A DNA stretch of 64,000 bases, taken from contig NZ_CP027665.1 of assembly GCF_003008555.2 (NCBI RefSeq), positions 62,001 through 126,000 of the forward strand, read 5' to 3'. This DNA comes from Pukyongiella litopenaei (GTDB lineage Bacteria > Pseudomonadota > Alphaproteobacteria > Rhodobacterales > Rhodobacteraceae). The notes beneath the pieces are model-generated. The model was not told where the DNA came from and did not search any database. It saw nothing but the letters and a program-made list of their open reading frames with translations. The translations under genes and the position numbers were made by a program. Of the stretch, positions 46,388 to 56,060 are shown one piece after another. Position 1 is the stretch's first letter. Each line of letters opens with the position of its first letter.

Positions 46388-49312
46388 ATGGCATTGGGAA
46401 CCGCGCTGCTTCAACCCTACGCCATCGGGCGGGACAGTCCCGACCCGATGCTGGGTCTGGCCGAGGATATCGCCCGGCTGATCGCGATCTTTGCCGAGGA
46501 TGCGCTGGCCGACGGACCGCTGGCGAAGGAAGCGCAGGCCGCCGCCGAAGAGGTCGGCCAGACCATCATCGCCTGGTTCACCGATACTGGCGCGGACAAC
46601 CAGACCCGGCAGGCCCGCGCGGTGGCGCGGCTGAACGCGCGGTTCATGCCGGCCCGCGCCTTTGTCCAAGGGCTGCTCGACGACACCGCAACGGCCCAAG
46701 CCGACCCGTCGCTGGTCATCGGCCTGATCCGGCAATTGCTGGCGCTGGGAAAGAGCGCGACCGAGGCGACCACGCTCCCGGCGATCCGGTCCGAGCTGGA
46801 ATTCGTCAAAGCGCTGATCGAGGACGACCTGGGGTTCGGGCCCGATTTCCTCGCCGCGCGCATCGCCGACTACATCGCCGCGTTGCGCCGCCGCCTTTCG
46901 GACCTGCCCGCGCCCACCGATGCGCAGGCGCGGCGCCGGATACACCTGGCGCGGGTGACGCTGGCCCGGCTGGGCCTGCACACGCATCTGCTGGTGCCGC
47001 CGGGCCTCGAGGTCGAACCGATGGCGCGCGGCCTGCACCGGCTGCTGCAATCCTCGGGCGTGCAGGACGCGCTGCGCGAAGCCGGCTGCGCGCTGGACGG
47101 GATCGAGAAGGTCCTGAATGCCGCCGTCGCCGCGGGCGAGGCGGTGGCCACCGTTCCGCAACCGGTCGGCGCCGGCGTGGTGCCCCGGCCCGATGCCGCC
47201 GAGTATTCCTATTTCGCCAGCTTCGTGCTGCAGGACGAGGACCTGCCGCTGGTCGGCCTGTCCGAACTCGATACGCCCGAGACATTTCTGACCACCTTCC
47301 GCACATCGACCAACCCGGTCATCGTCGCCATCCGCCAGGCGATGACCGACGCCGAGCGCGACCCGCTCGACACTTTCACCGGGGGCGACCCGGACCGCGA
47401 CAGGCTGCTGGGCATCGTCGCCGCGCTGAACCGTATCATCCAGACCCGGCCGATCCTCGACCTGGGCGACGATACGCTGATCGCCGAAACCGACCTGCCG
47501 GACAATATCAAGGAGCTGCGCTCCGCCTATCGCGACGATCAGGACCTGTTCCTCTACAACCGCCGGGTGGTCGAACATGTGTTCGGCGGACGCGTTTCGG
47601 CGCTCGACGCCGACAGCACCCGCTGGTTCGGCCGCTGGGCGGCGGGTACGTTCAAATGGCCACATCACCAGGTCTATGTCACCGGCGACCGCAAATTCGT
47701 GATGTGCGACGACATGCCGATGCATGCGGGCACGGATGTGAAATGGTTCCAGGCCCCGATCTTTGCCGGGCATGTCCGCCACGGGCTGTGGTTTTCCTTT
47801 GCCCATGCCAAACCCGAGTTCTGCGAGATCTGGGCCCAGGTCTGGTCGCTGCTGGCCGATGCCGCCAAGGCGATCTGGCACACGCTGGAAATCCAGCCCG
47901 GCCACGAGGCGCAGAACGCCACCGTCTGCGCCATCGAATATGCCGATCTCGTGCAACAGATCCTGTTGGGCAAGCCCCTGTCCGCGCATCTCATCGAGGG
48001 CGACCCGCATCTGCGCCGCTGGGGCAAGTCGATGGACAGTTTCGTCGGGCTCAAGGGCATCGCGACCTTCGGCGCCAGTTTCCAGAACCTGCAATCGGAC
48101 GCGCCGACGGAGAAATTCCGCCACTGGATCACGGTGCTGATGGGCGATGTGTTCCGCACGCTGGGACCGATCCAGATGTCGAACGCGCTGCGCGACCTGA
48201 TGATCGGGTTCGTGGTGCTGCTGAATTTCGGCGGCCCCCGTGACGGGCCGTCCACCCTGTCCGGCGACCCCGCGCGCAATCACCAGAAACAGGAACCGTT
48301 CGTCGCGTTTTCGGACTCGATGTTCGCCATGGCTCTGATCTCGCTGTTTCCGCAGGACAATTACTCGATCATGCTGTTCAACCCGGACCGGGACGATCTG
48401 GAGGACCAGCGCACCAGCGCCATGGCCGTGCACTGGCTGGCCGGCGGTGTCGGCATGGGGCTGCTGGCGGGACTGAGCGGATCGCTGGTGGCGCAGATCA
48501 TCGCCTGGGCCGAGGATTTCAAACGGTTCTTCATCACCGGCGGCATCTCGGCGGCCAAGATGTTCGGGCTCTACTGGCTCTATCTCTACGTCTTTCGCGA
48601 AAACGCCACCGAGGGCGGGCGATATCGCGCGGGCGGCGGCAGTTTCCGGGGCTATCCGGGCCGCGAGACCTCGCCCTATCTGCTGCCCTACCCGGCCGGC
48701 GTGTCGCGGTTCTGCGGCCAGGCCAATCTGGGCCTGTTCAGCCACAACAACATCACCAATTCGGATTTCGACACCCCGGCTAACAACGCGGTACAGCAGG
48801 CCTATGCCTATGATTTCGACCATGATTTCCGCGAACCCATCGCCTGCAGCCGCGGCGGCGTGGTCTGGGCCTTCCAGGAGGGCATGGGCGACAGCACGAC
48901 GGGGGCGTGGAATTTCCTGACCATCCGCCATGACACGATCGACACCGAACATGACGATTTCGGCACCGGGCCGGTGCAGACCTATTCGGTCTATGGCCAC
49001 CTGTCGCAGAACGGCGTGACCAACGCGCCGTTTTTCGGCGGCACCACGCCGACACCCGAGAGCACCAATCCCGGCGCGGGCACGCCGGTGTCGCAGGGCG
49101 ACCTGATCGCGCTGGCGGGCGATACCGGGATGAGTTTCCACAACCACCTGCACATGCATGTGCTGCCCGATGACGGCACCGGTGCCCCGTCCACGGTCTT
49201 TGCCATCCCGTTCGTGTTCCGTGACATGCGGGTCGGCATCCTGCCGGTGAACAGCTTCCTCAACGATGGCGTTCTCAAGAGCACCACCTGGTATGAATCG
49301 AGGAACGGCTGA
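46388..49312 (+). CDS. Large protein with membrane segment and C-terminal M23-like peptidase domain
   Basis: A 974-residue protein. The N-terminal 250 residues are helical. A hydrophobic stretch lies near residues 683-740 (GGVGMGLLAGLSGSLVAQII; FGLYWLYLYVF). The C-terminal 190 residues look like a LytM/M23 metallopeptidase: YDFDHDFREPI (Asp ligand) near 808, YGHLSQNG, GDLIALAGDTGMSFHNHLHMHV with the HxH ligand pair near 919. M23 enzymes cut peptidoglycan cross-links. It could be a tail-tip murein hydrolase that opens the target envelope, or an effector. The N-terminal Zn ligand is not at the canonical HxxxD position. Confidence 0.6.
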   Translation: MALGTALLQPYAIGRDSPDPMLGLAEDIARLIAIFAEDALADGPLAKEAQAAAEEVGQTIIAWFTDTGADNQTRQARAVARLNARFMPARAFVQGLLDDTATAQADPSLVIGLIRQLLALGKSATEATTLPAIRSELEFVKALIEDDLGFGPDFLAARIADYIAALRRRLSDLPAPTDAQARRRIHLARVTLARLGLHTHLLVPPGLEVEPMARGLHRLLQSSGVQDALREAGCALDGIEKVLNAAVAAGEAVATVPQPVGAGVVPRPDAAEYSYFASFVLQDEDLPLVGLSELDTPETFLTTFRTSTNPVIVAIRQAMTDAERDPLDTFTGGDPDRDRLLGIVAALNRIIQTRPILDLGDDTLIAETDLPDNIKELRSAYRDDQDLFLYNRRVVEHVFGGRVSALDADSTRWFGRWAAGTFKWPHHQVYVTGDRKFVMCDDMPMHAGTDVKWFQAPIFAGHVRHGLWFSFAHAKPEFCEIWAQVWSLLADAAKAIWHTLEIQPGHEAQNATVCAIEYADLVQQILLGKPLSAHLIEGDPHLRRWGKSMDSFVGLKGIATFGASFQNLQSDAPTEKFRHWITVLMGDVFRTLGPIQMSNALRDLMIGFVVLLNFGGPRDGPSTLSGDPARNHQKQEPFVAFSDSMFAMALISLFPQDNYSIMLFNPDRDDLEDQRTSAMAVHWLAGGVGMGLLAGLSGSLVAQIIAWAEDFKRFFITGGISAAKMFGLYWLYLYVFRENATEGGRYRAGGGSFRGYPGRETSPYLLPYPAGVSRFCGQANLGLFSHNNITNSDFDTPANNAVQQAYAYDFDHDFREPIACSRGGVVWAFQEGMGDSTTGAWNFLTIRHDTIDTEHDDFGTGPVQTYSVYGHLSQNGVTNAPFFGGTTPTPESTNPGAGTPVSQGDLIALAGDTGMSFHNHLHMHVLPDDGTGAPSTVFAIPFVFRDMRVGILPVNSFLNDGVLKSTTWYESRNG

Positions 49313-50397
49313 TGGTTTTCGGATTGCTGGACAGGGACGCCGAGACGACGCCGGGCCTCACCGCCCCCCGGATCTCACTGAGCTTTGGCAGTAGCGGGCC
49401 GGGTGGCGATCTGGGCGGGCTGGCGCCCGATATCGGCCCGTTCGACGGCGGTGCGGGGCTGGAAACCGGCGTGCTGGCGCTGGAGCTTGCACGCGGCTTT
49501 GCGCCGTTCGTGGACTGGGCCGAGCTGCATCTGCGCCCGCCACCGGGCGCGGACCCGCTGCCGCCGCTCGGCGAAACCGGCAGCCTCGGCGTCACGGTCG
49601 GCAACCGCTCGGTCACCTTTGCCTTCACGCTGGACAGCCGCGAACACCGCTCGGACGGGTCGGTGCGGCTGGGTCTGGGCAACGGGGCACGGCGGCTGGC
49701 GCAGGCGCGGGTATCGACGAGCTTTGCCGAAACGCCGCCGGGCGACGTGATCGCGTCGCTGTGTTCCGAGGCCGGGGTCGACACCACCGCCTCGGGCGGG
49801 CCGAACCTGCCGCGCTATTTCGCCGATGACGGTGTGTCGGTGCTGGATCATGTCGCGCGGCTGGCAGCGTCGATGGGGCGGCTGGCCCGGTTCGACGACG
49901 AGGGCCGGCTGGAACTGATCGACGATGCCAGCGCCGGCGAGGAAATCCCGGTCGCGGCGGGCGATGCGATCCTGTCGGCACGGCTGACCGAACGCGCCGC
50001 CACCGGGGCGGTTCGCATCACCGGCGCGGGCGCGACCGAATGGGCCTGGCTGCGCAAGGATGCCGGCCCGAACCAGGCCGAGGGTGGCAGCGCGCCGCCC
50101 CTGCGCGACATATCCGCCCCGTGGCTGCGCAGCCCCGATGCGGTGGAGGGTTTCGCCCGGGCCCGCGGCCGGGCGCTGGCCCGCGACGCCGCCCCCGGCG
50201 AGCTGCTGCTGGCCGCCTATCCCGACGCGCAGCCCGGTGCGATCCTCGCGCTGTCGGGCACCGCGCAGGACGGGCCGTGGCGGGTGATGTCATCGACCCT
50301 GCGCACGGACCCGGAAACCGGGTTTTCCAACCGCGTGACGCTGGCGCGCGCGGATGCGGATGCCGGCGCGCTCGGCCTGTTGGGAGGATTGCTGTGA
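49312..50397 (+). CDS. Baseplate hub protein (gpD/VgrG-like)
   Basis: A 361-residue protein matching the gpD/gp27 hub family: beta-rich N-terminal barrel (LARGFAPFVDWAELHLRPP; TVGNRSVTFAFTLDSREH), the central SVLDHVARLAASMGRLARFDDEGRLELI segment typical of hub proteins, and a C-terminal barrel (VMSSTLRTDPETGFSNRVTL). It trimerises at the base of the tube and holds the spike. The start shares one base with the preceding stop, and the spike gene overlaps by GTGA. Confidence 0.72.
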   Translation: MVFGLLDRDAETTPGLTAPRISLSFGSSGPGGDLGGLAPDIGPFDGGAGLETGVLALELARGFAPFVDWAELHLRPPPGADPLPPLGETGSLGVTVGNRSVTFAFTLDSREHRSDGSVRLGLGNGARRLAQARVSTSFAETPPGDVIASLCSEAGVDTTASGGPNLPRYFADDGVSVLDHVARLAASMGRLARFDDEGRLELIDDASAGEEIPVAAGDAILSARLTERAATGAVRITGAGATEWAWLRKDAGPNQAEGGSAPPLRDISAPWLRSPDAVEGFARARGRALARDAAPGELLLAAYPDAQPGAILALSGTAQDGPWRVMSSTLRTDPETGFSNRVTLARADADAGALGLLGGLL

Positions 50398-51041
50398 ATA
50401 CCGATGCCTACCAGGATCTCCGCCGCATCATTCGCGAGGAAATGCGCGGGCTGCGCATGCCGGAACTCGCCGTCGTGCAGGACATCCACCCCCATGCCAG
50501 CGCTTCGGACAGCGACAATTATGCCTGCACCGTGCGCCTGCGCGACAGCGACGCCGTGCTGGAACGGGTGCCGGTGATGACGCCGCGCAAGGGGCTGGCC
50601 GCGATCCCGGATGTGGGCGATCTGGTGATCGTGCAGTATCTCGGCGGGTCGGCCAACGCGCCGGTGATCCTGGGCAGCTTCTACAATGACGAGGACCGCC
50701 CGCCCGAAAACGCCGAGGGCGACGCGCGGCTGCGGCTGCCGTCGGATGCGGGCGACGGCGAAGGCGTCGACCTGCATGTGACCTCGGCCGATGCGGCATC
50801 GGCCACGGTGCGGCTGGGGTCGTCGCTGGACCTGAAACTGCAGGATGACGATCCGGTGGTGTCGATCGACGTCGGCGGCGGGCAGGCGCAGATCACCGTG
50901 GACAGCGATGGCACGCTGACACTGAAATCGAACAAGGCGGTCGTGCTGGACGGCACCGAGATCACGGTCAAGGGCAGCGCGGTCACGATCGAGGCACAGG
51001 CGGACCTGACGCTCAAGGGCGCGATGATCAATCTGAACTGA
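50394..51041 (+). CDS. Baseplate spike protein (gpV-like)
   Basis: A 215-residue protein with an OB-fold (about residues 30-105: VPVMTPRKGLAAIPDVGDLVIVQYLGGSANAPVILGSFYNDEDRPP) followed by a repetitive beta-helix (LTLKSNKAVVLDGTEITVKGSAVTIEAQADLTLKG), as in P2 gpV and the VgrG C-terminus. The start is GTG 50394, overlapping the hub stop. Hub and spike are separate proteins here, unlike VgrG. Confidence 0.82.
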   Translation: MNTDAYQDLRRIIREEMRGLRMPELAVVQDIHPHASASDSDNYACTVRLRDSDAVLERVPVMTPRKGLAAIPDVGDLVIVQYLGGSANAPVILGSFYNDEDRPPENAEGDARLRLPSDAGDGEGVDLHVTSADAASATVRLGSSLDLKLQDDDPVVSIDVGGGQAQITVDSDGTLTLKSNKAVVLDGTEITVKGSAVTIEAQADLTLKGAMINLN

Positions 51042-51053
51042 GGAACGCACGAG

Positions 51054-51449
51054 ATGGGAAAACCGGCAGCGAAACAGGGCGACATGGTGGTGGCGACGGA
51101 TATCCATATCGTGATGATCCCATCGCCCGGCGGCCCGATCCCGACGCCGCTGCCCCATCCGTTCACCGGCCAGCTGGACGGACAGCTCAGCCGCGATGTG
51201 AAGATCGACGGAAACCCGGCGGCCACCCAGGGCTCGACCGCGACCAACAGCCCGGCGCATATCCCGCAGGGCGGCCCGTTCCAGAGCCCGCCCGCCAACC
51301 GCGCCGAGATCATGCTGGGATCGACCAGCGTGTTCGTGAACGGCAAGCCGCTGGCCCGGGCGGGCGATACCGCGCTCACCTGCAATGACCCGGCGGACCT
51401 GCCGGGCGGCTCGGTCATCGCCGCCGGCACCGTGTTCGTGGGAGGCTGA
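51054..51449 (+). CDS. PAAR-domain spike tip protein
   Basis: A 131-residue protein with PAAR-type repeats (PAAKQGDMV; GNPAATQGS; FVNGKPLARAGDTALT; GGSVIAAGTVFVGG) and a short insert of Pro and Gly. PAAR proteins sharpen the tip of contractile spikes and can carry effectors; here there is no extra C-terminal domain. It directly follows the spike gene. Confidence 0.85.
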   Translation: MGKPAAKQGDMVVATDIHIVMIPSPGGPIPTPLPHPFTGQLDGQLSRDVKIDGNPAATQGSTATNSPAHIPQGGPFQSPPANRAEIMLGSTSVFVNGKPLARAGDTALTCNDPADLPGGSVIAAGTVFVGG

Positions 51450-51452
51450 GGG

Positions 51453-51929
51453 ATGAACGCACAGACCAATCTCGGCAAGGACATCGCGCTGACGCTGCTC
51501 GACAACCGGCTGCTGCGCATCTACGCGCCCGCGGAGACCACCAGACGCACCGTCGAGGGCGGGCGCGGCCTGACGATCCGTGATTTCGACACGCTCGAGG
51601 GTCGCGGCAATCTCGGGCAGGCGCTGGTGATGCGGCTGCTGACGCCGCAGGGCGAACTGGCCCCGCTGGGTCATCCCGCCTATGGGTCGCGGCTGCACGA
51701 GATCATCGGCGACCGCAACACCGATACCATCCGCAACCTGGCCAAGCTGCATGTGCTGGCCTCGCTCGAGGCGGAACGGCGGATCGACAAGGTCACGTCG
51801 GTCGCGGTCACCCCGCACCCGAGCCTGCGCGACGTGATCCGCATCGCCATCGAGGCGCTGCCGGTTGGCGCCGATGTGCCGCTGGCCATTTCCTTTACGC
51901 TTGAACTCGATACGGGAGGACAGGGATGA
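51453..51929 (+). CDS. Baseplate wedge protein, gp25/gpW family
   Basis: A 158-residue protein of the gp25-like family, with SNRG/EPR-type segment LGHPAYGSRLHEIIGDRNTDTIRNLAKLHVLASLEAERRIDKV as its diagnostic region (read in two parts). It nucleates sheath assembly at the baseplate. The end overlaps the baseplate J gene by ATGA. Confidence 0.87.
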   Translation: MNAQTNLGKDIALTLLDNRLLRIYAPAETTRRTVEGGRGLTIRDFDTLEGRGNLGQALVMRLLTPQGELAPLGHPAYGSRLHEIIGDRNTDTIRNLAKLHVLASLEAERRIDKVTSVAVTPHPSLRDVIRIAIEALPVGADVPLAISFTLELDTGGQG

Positions 51930-53665
51930 GCTTTCGCCGCCGCGACTATCCGGAAGTCCTTGAAACCATGCTCACCGGGCTGGCGGGTGGCACCTCGGCC
52001 GAGGCGCACCCGTTCCCGCCGCCCGGTGACGGCATCCGCACGCTGCTCGAGGCCCCGCCCGCGCGGCGGCTGGTTTCCGTGCACGGCGCGCGCAACGGGC
52101 TGTCGCACCGGTTCCGCGCCGGTACCGACGTGGAACTGTCCGCCGACGGCACCGCGCTGATCTGGAAGGACGCGGGCGACAAGCCGGATGCCGGAACCCT
52201 GTTCGAGGTCAATTACCTGCGCCGCGATACCGCCGTGCAACTGACCGATTTCGAGGTCGGCAGCGTCACCCGGACGCTGGTCGAATCCATCGCCCGCGAA
52301 ACCGCCCGCGTTCATGCCGAGATGGAAGGCGTCTATCGTGCCGGGTTTCTCGATACCGCGACCGGGCGGGCGCTGGACAACGTGGTGGCGCTGCTGGGCG
52401 TGACCCGCGTGCCCGGCGGGCGGGCGCGGACCGAATTGCGGTTCCAGCGCGATGCGGGCGCGACCGGGGCGATCACCATCCCCCAGGGCACCCGCGTGAT
52501 CGACGCCGACGTGACCGTCGAATACGAAACCGTCGAACCCGTGACCATGACCCCCGCACAGCGCCGCGTGTCGGTCGAGGCGCGCGATGTCGAGCCGGGC
52601 AACTCTCCTGTCGGCGCGGATGTGCTGATCGTGCTGCCGGTGCCGATCGCGGGTGTCGCGTCGGTCACCAACCCGGCCCCGGCGGCCCGCGGCGGCGCGC
52701 CGGAAACGGATACCGAGCTGCGCGCCCGTGCCCGCGCCTTTCTGCAGGGCTCCGAACGGGGCACGCTGGGCGCGTTGCGCGCGGCGCTGGCGCGGCAGGG
52801 ACTGCAAGGCGAGATCGAGGAACCCGCGGACCGGCCCGGCGTGGTGGTGGTGCGCCCGGTGGCCGAGGCGATGTCGCCGGAACGCCATGCCCAGCTGGCC
52901 CGCGCCCTTGACGAGGCCCGCCCCGCCGGTATCGTGCTGGAACTGGCCGGGACCGAGGTGCCGGTGGGTGTCGATCTGTCCCTGCAGGTGACCACCCGCG
53001 CCGGGCTGGCCGAACCGGACCGCCGCGCCGCCCACGAGGCGGTGCGCGGCGCCGTCGCCGATTACTTTGCCGCCCTGCCGGTCAAGGACAATGCCAGCAT
53101 CAACCGGATCGTCGGTGCCGTTCTGGCGGTCGAGGGCGTCGAGGACATCTCGCTGCTGTCGGCCGACCTGCTGTTGTCATCGGGGGCCGAGAACCGGCTC
53201 GATGCCGCCGGCGGCGTGATCGACCTGGCCGGGGTCGCGACCGCCCTGTCGGACGTGTCGATCTCGGACCCGCTGCTGCCGACACGGATGGATTTCGCCG
53301 TGTCCTTCTCCGCCGCCGAGCCTGCGCCCGACGCCAACCAGATCACCGCCGCGCTGGATGTGGCGGTGTCCCATCTCACCGACCGCGCGGCAGCCGGCGG
53401 AACCGAGGCGGAACGGTCCCTGTCCTTCGGCAAGCTGCTGCATGTCCTGCCCGCGCCGCTGGGCGACGGCGCGACGCTTGCCGCGTTCGATGCGGCATCG
53501 CCGCAGCCCGCGCTGCCGACCGATGCCGGCGCCTATGCGGTCAGCCTGTTCCTGCAACAGGCCAACGGCCTGACCCGCGTGCTGTCCGCCGATGGCGATA
53601 CCTACCTGCTGGACGCGGGCGAACGGCTGACCCTGGGTGCGGTGTCGGTCGAGGCGGAGGACTGA
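51926..53665 (+). CDS. Baseplate J-family protein
   Basis: A 579-residue baseplate wedge protein. The core features of gpJ are visible: VESIARETARVHAEMEGVYRAGFLDTATGRALDNVVALLGV, RGGAPETDTELRARARAFLQ, and the later VRGAVADYFAALPVKDNASINRIVGAVLAVEGVEDISLL. A C-terminal beta-rich extension of about 150 residues may mediate contacts with the fibre proteins downstream. It forms the wedge with gp25 and tail protein I. Confidence 0.9.
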   Translation: MSFRRRDYPEVLETMLTGLAGGTSAEAHPFPPPGDGIRTLLEAPPARRLVSVHGARNGLSHRFRAGTDVELSADGTALIWKDAGDKPDAGTLFEVNYLRRDTAVQLTDFEVGSVTRTLVESIARETARVHAEMEGVYRAGFLDTATGRALDNVVALLGVTRVPGGRARTELRFQRDAGATGAITIPQGTRVIDADVTVEYETVEPVTMTPAQRRVSVEARDVEPGNSPVGADVLIVLPVPIAGVASVTNPAPAARGGAPETDTELRARARAFLQGSERGTLGALRAALARQGLQGEIEEPADRPGVVVVRPVAEAMSPERHAQLARALDEARPAGIVLELAGTEVPVGVDLSLQVTTRAGLAEPDRRAAHEAVRGAVADYFAALPVKDNASINRIVGAVLAVEGVEDISLLSADLLLSSGAENRLDAAGGVIDLAGVATALSDVSISDPLLPTRMDFAVSFSAAEPAPDANQITAALDVAVSHLTDRAAAGGTEAERSLSFGKLLHVLPAPLGDGATLAAFDAASPQPALPTDAGAYAVSLFLQQANGLTRVLSADGDTYLLDAGERLTLGAVSVEAED

Positions 53666-53668
53666 GCC

Positions 53669-56059
53669 GTGGCCGCAGAAGACGCCATCCGCGACCTGCT
53701 GCCGACGCTCTGGCGCCCCGAACCCGGCGCCGAGGGGCTGCTGCCCAACCTGATCCGGGTCACCGGCGCAGGCCTCAGCCGCGCCCGGATCGACGCGGGC
53801 AACACGATGCAGGCGCATTGGTCGCGCTTCGGCGACTACGCGCCGATCTCGCCCTTCGTCGCCGCCTTTCGCAAGGAAGCCGGGCTGCCGGTGCTGCTTC
53901 CTGCCGATGCCGAGGTCGAGGCGCATCCCTATCTGGACGATCTCGCCCGGCTGGCGGGGTTGCTGGCGCTGGTTCCCTACACCGACCCTGCCGCCGCGCG
54001 CGAAACGGTGGAACAGTTCCGCCGCCGCGTGCTGGGCACGGTGGCGCTCTGGCGCGGCGGTGTCTCGACCCCGGCCGCGCTGCGGCAGGCCGCGCGTCTG
54101 GCGCTGTCGGGCACGCCCGAACGCGCGGTCAGCGTCGAGGAGTTCGCCCCCGGCGCGACCCTGTCGCAGACCGCGGCGACGCGGGGCAGCCCCGGGGGGC
54201 TGGTCGGGCCGCTGATGCGCTGGAGGATCGACGCCAGCACATTGGCGCCGGTCCCGCCCGAGATATTCATCGAGGGCGCGACCCCCGAACCCGGCCGCAT
54301 CGACATCGCCGATCACCCGGTGATCGAACGGTTCGATCCGGCCACCGGAACCGGGATCGGCATCCTCTATAACGGGGTGGTGGAACCGGGCCAGGTGCTG
54401 GCCCTGCGCCCCACCTATTCCAGCTGGCTCGGCGGTGAAACCGGGCTGCGCAGGGCCATGTCGCTGCCCGACGATATGCCCGACGACATACCCGCCAATC
54501 CCACCGCCCTCGGCCCGTGGGCCGCGGCGGCGGGCGCACCGGCGGGCCATGTCGCGGCGCTGGCCACCGGGCCGGATGGCGCGCTCTGGGCCGCCGTGAA
54601 CGATGCCGGTGACGGGCAGCTCTGGCAATTGACCGCCAGCGGCTGGACCCAGGCGTTTTCCGGCCTGCCGGTGCTGCGCTGCCTGCTGGCGGACGGGATC
54701 ACGTTGCTGCTGGGGCATGGCAACGGGCTCGCTCGGCTTACGGTATTCGGCAGCCCGCCCACCCTGGCCCCCGATCCGGCCACCGCGACCGGGGCGGCGG
54801 TCCATGCGCTGGCCCGCGCGGGCGACGGCACGATCTGGGCGGCCACCGCGACCGGCGCGGCGACGATCGGCCCCGGCGATACGCTCGTCGCGGTCGGACC
54901 GGGCGCGCGCGCGGAAACCGAAACCGCGCTGGCGGCGGTGCTGGCCGAGCCGGACGGGATCGTGACCCTTGGCGGCGCGGCGGGGCTGTTCCGCTTCGAT
55001 GCAAGGGCCGGAACCTGGCATGTCTATCGCGGCGACAGCCTGGACGAAACCGTGCCGGATTGGCTGCCCTGGGACGCGGCGAGCGATGCGCTGCCCGCCG
55101 ACGAAGACGTGTTCCTGCCGCCGGTCACCGCATTGCTGCGCGGACCGGACACGCTGCTGTGGATCGGCACCGAATACGGGCTGGCCGCCTGGGGGGCGCA
55201 TCGCATCCGCAACACCTATGCCACGCGGCTGCGCGCCTTTCCTGCGCTCGGCACCGGGACGATCCATGCGCTGGCGCAGGACGAACGCGGGCGGATCTGG
55301 GCCGGGACGGATCGCGGCCTGCTGGTCCATGACGGGGTCGACTGGTTCGAGGCAGACACCGCGCTCACCCGCCTGCCCCGGCCCGCGCCCGAAGACCCTG
55401 GCAGCGGCTGGCGGTTCGACCGGACCGGCGGCGCGTGGCAGTTCGCCGGCGCGACCGGGACCGGCTTTGCCGCGCAGTCGCCCGCCGTCATCACCGCCGA
55501 CAACGCCGCGGTGACGGCGCTGCACTGGACCGATGGCGCCGAAGCGCGGCTGGGCACGCTGACCGGGGACGGCTTTGCCGTGGACGGCGGCGCCACGCCG
55601 GCGGCGCTGCGGCTGCGGGTCAAACCCTCGCCCGACCGGATCGCCGAAGGCGGCCTGCCCGCGATCCCGCGCCTCGCTCCGGGTATGACCCACTGGCGCT
55701 ACCTGCGCGAGGAAGAACCGGCGCCACCCGCGCCCAGTTCGTTTCCCGCCTGGACCCGCGAAGGCCGGTTGCTCACCCCGCCCGCCGAACGCACCGCCCC
55801 CTGGGAAGGCCGCTACCTGTCCAGCAAGGAACGCGCGATGCTGGACCAGGTCTTTGCCTTCAACCCGGCGGCGCGCGTCACCTTCCGGTGGCAACCGCGC
55901 GCGCCGTTTTCGATCACCGTCAGGCTGGACCGGCCTGACCCCGCCGAAACCCTGCCCGGCGCCGTTCTGGACCGGGTGTTCGAGGCTGCCGACCGCGTGC
56001 GCCCCGCCGCGGCGCAGCTGCGGCTGGCATTCGGCGATCCCGTCGTGAGAGGAGACTGA
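53669..56059 (+). CDS. Tail protein I with an inserted beta-propeller
   Basis: A 796-residue protein, GTG start at 53669. Residues 1-190 match tail protein I (LLPTLWRPEPGAEGLLPNLIRVTGAGL; FRRRVLGTVALWRGGVSTPAALRQAARLAL). The last 75 residues (MLDQVFAFNPAARVTF; VFEAADRVRPAAAQLRLAF) look like the C-terminal part of the same family. Between them, about residues 285-600, are at least five repeats of the two-component-regulator propeller type (VAALATGPDGALWAAV; VHALARAGDGTIWAAT; VTALLRGPDTLLWIGT; IHALAQDERGRIWAGT). Normal gpI is about 180-220 residues, so the propeller is a large insertion, possibly a receptor-binding or sensing domain. Confidence 0.75.
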   Translation: MAAEDAIRDLLPTLWRPEPGAEGLLPNLIRVTGAGLSRARIDAGNTMQAHWSRFGDYAPISPFVAAFRKEAGLPVLLPADAEVEAHPYLDDLARLAGLLALVPYTDPAAARETVEQFRRRVLGTVALWRGGVSTPAALRQAARLALSGTPERAVSVEEFAPGATLSQTAATRGSPGGLVGPLMRWRIDASTLAPVPPEIFIEGATPEPGRIDIADHPVIERFDPATGTGIGILYNGVVEPGQVLALRPTYSSWLGGETGLRRAMSLPDDMPDDIPANPTALGPWAAAAGAPAGHVAALATGPDGALWAAVNDAGDGQLWQLTASGWTQAFSGLPVLRCLLADGITLLLGHGNGLARLTVFGSPPTLAPDPATATGAAVHALARAGDGTIWAATATGAATIGPGDTLVAVGPGARAETETALAAVLAEPDGIVTLGGAAGLFRFDARAGTWHVYRGDSLDETVPDWLPWDAASDALPADEDVFLPPVTALLRGPDTLLWIGTEYGLAAWGAHRIRNTYATRLRAFPALGTGTIHALAQDERGRIWAGTDRGLLVHDGVDWFEADTALTRLPRPAPEDPGSGWRFDRTGGAWQFAGATGTGFAAQSPAVITADNAAVTALHWTDGAEARLGTLTGDGFAVDGGATPAALRLRVKPSPDRIAEGGLPAIPRLAPGMTHWRYLREEEPAPPAPSSFPAWTREGRLLTPPAERTAPWEGRYLSSKERAMLDQVFAFNPAARVTFRWQPRAPFSITVRLDRPDPAETLPGAVLDRVFEAADRVRPAAAQLRLAFGDPVVRGD

Positions 56060-56060
56060 C

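Noticed and set aside
38030-46394. Very long minus-strand open frames (about 1275 and 1184 codons) opposite the injection-system genes
   Set aside because: They are antisense shadows of GC-rich genes. Their translations are Arg/Gly/Gln/His-rich with no domain, and the plus-strand genes match known tail families.
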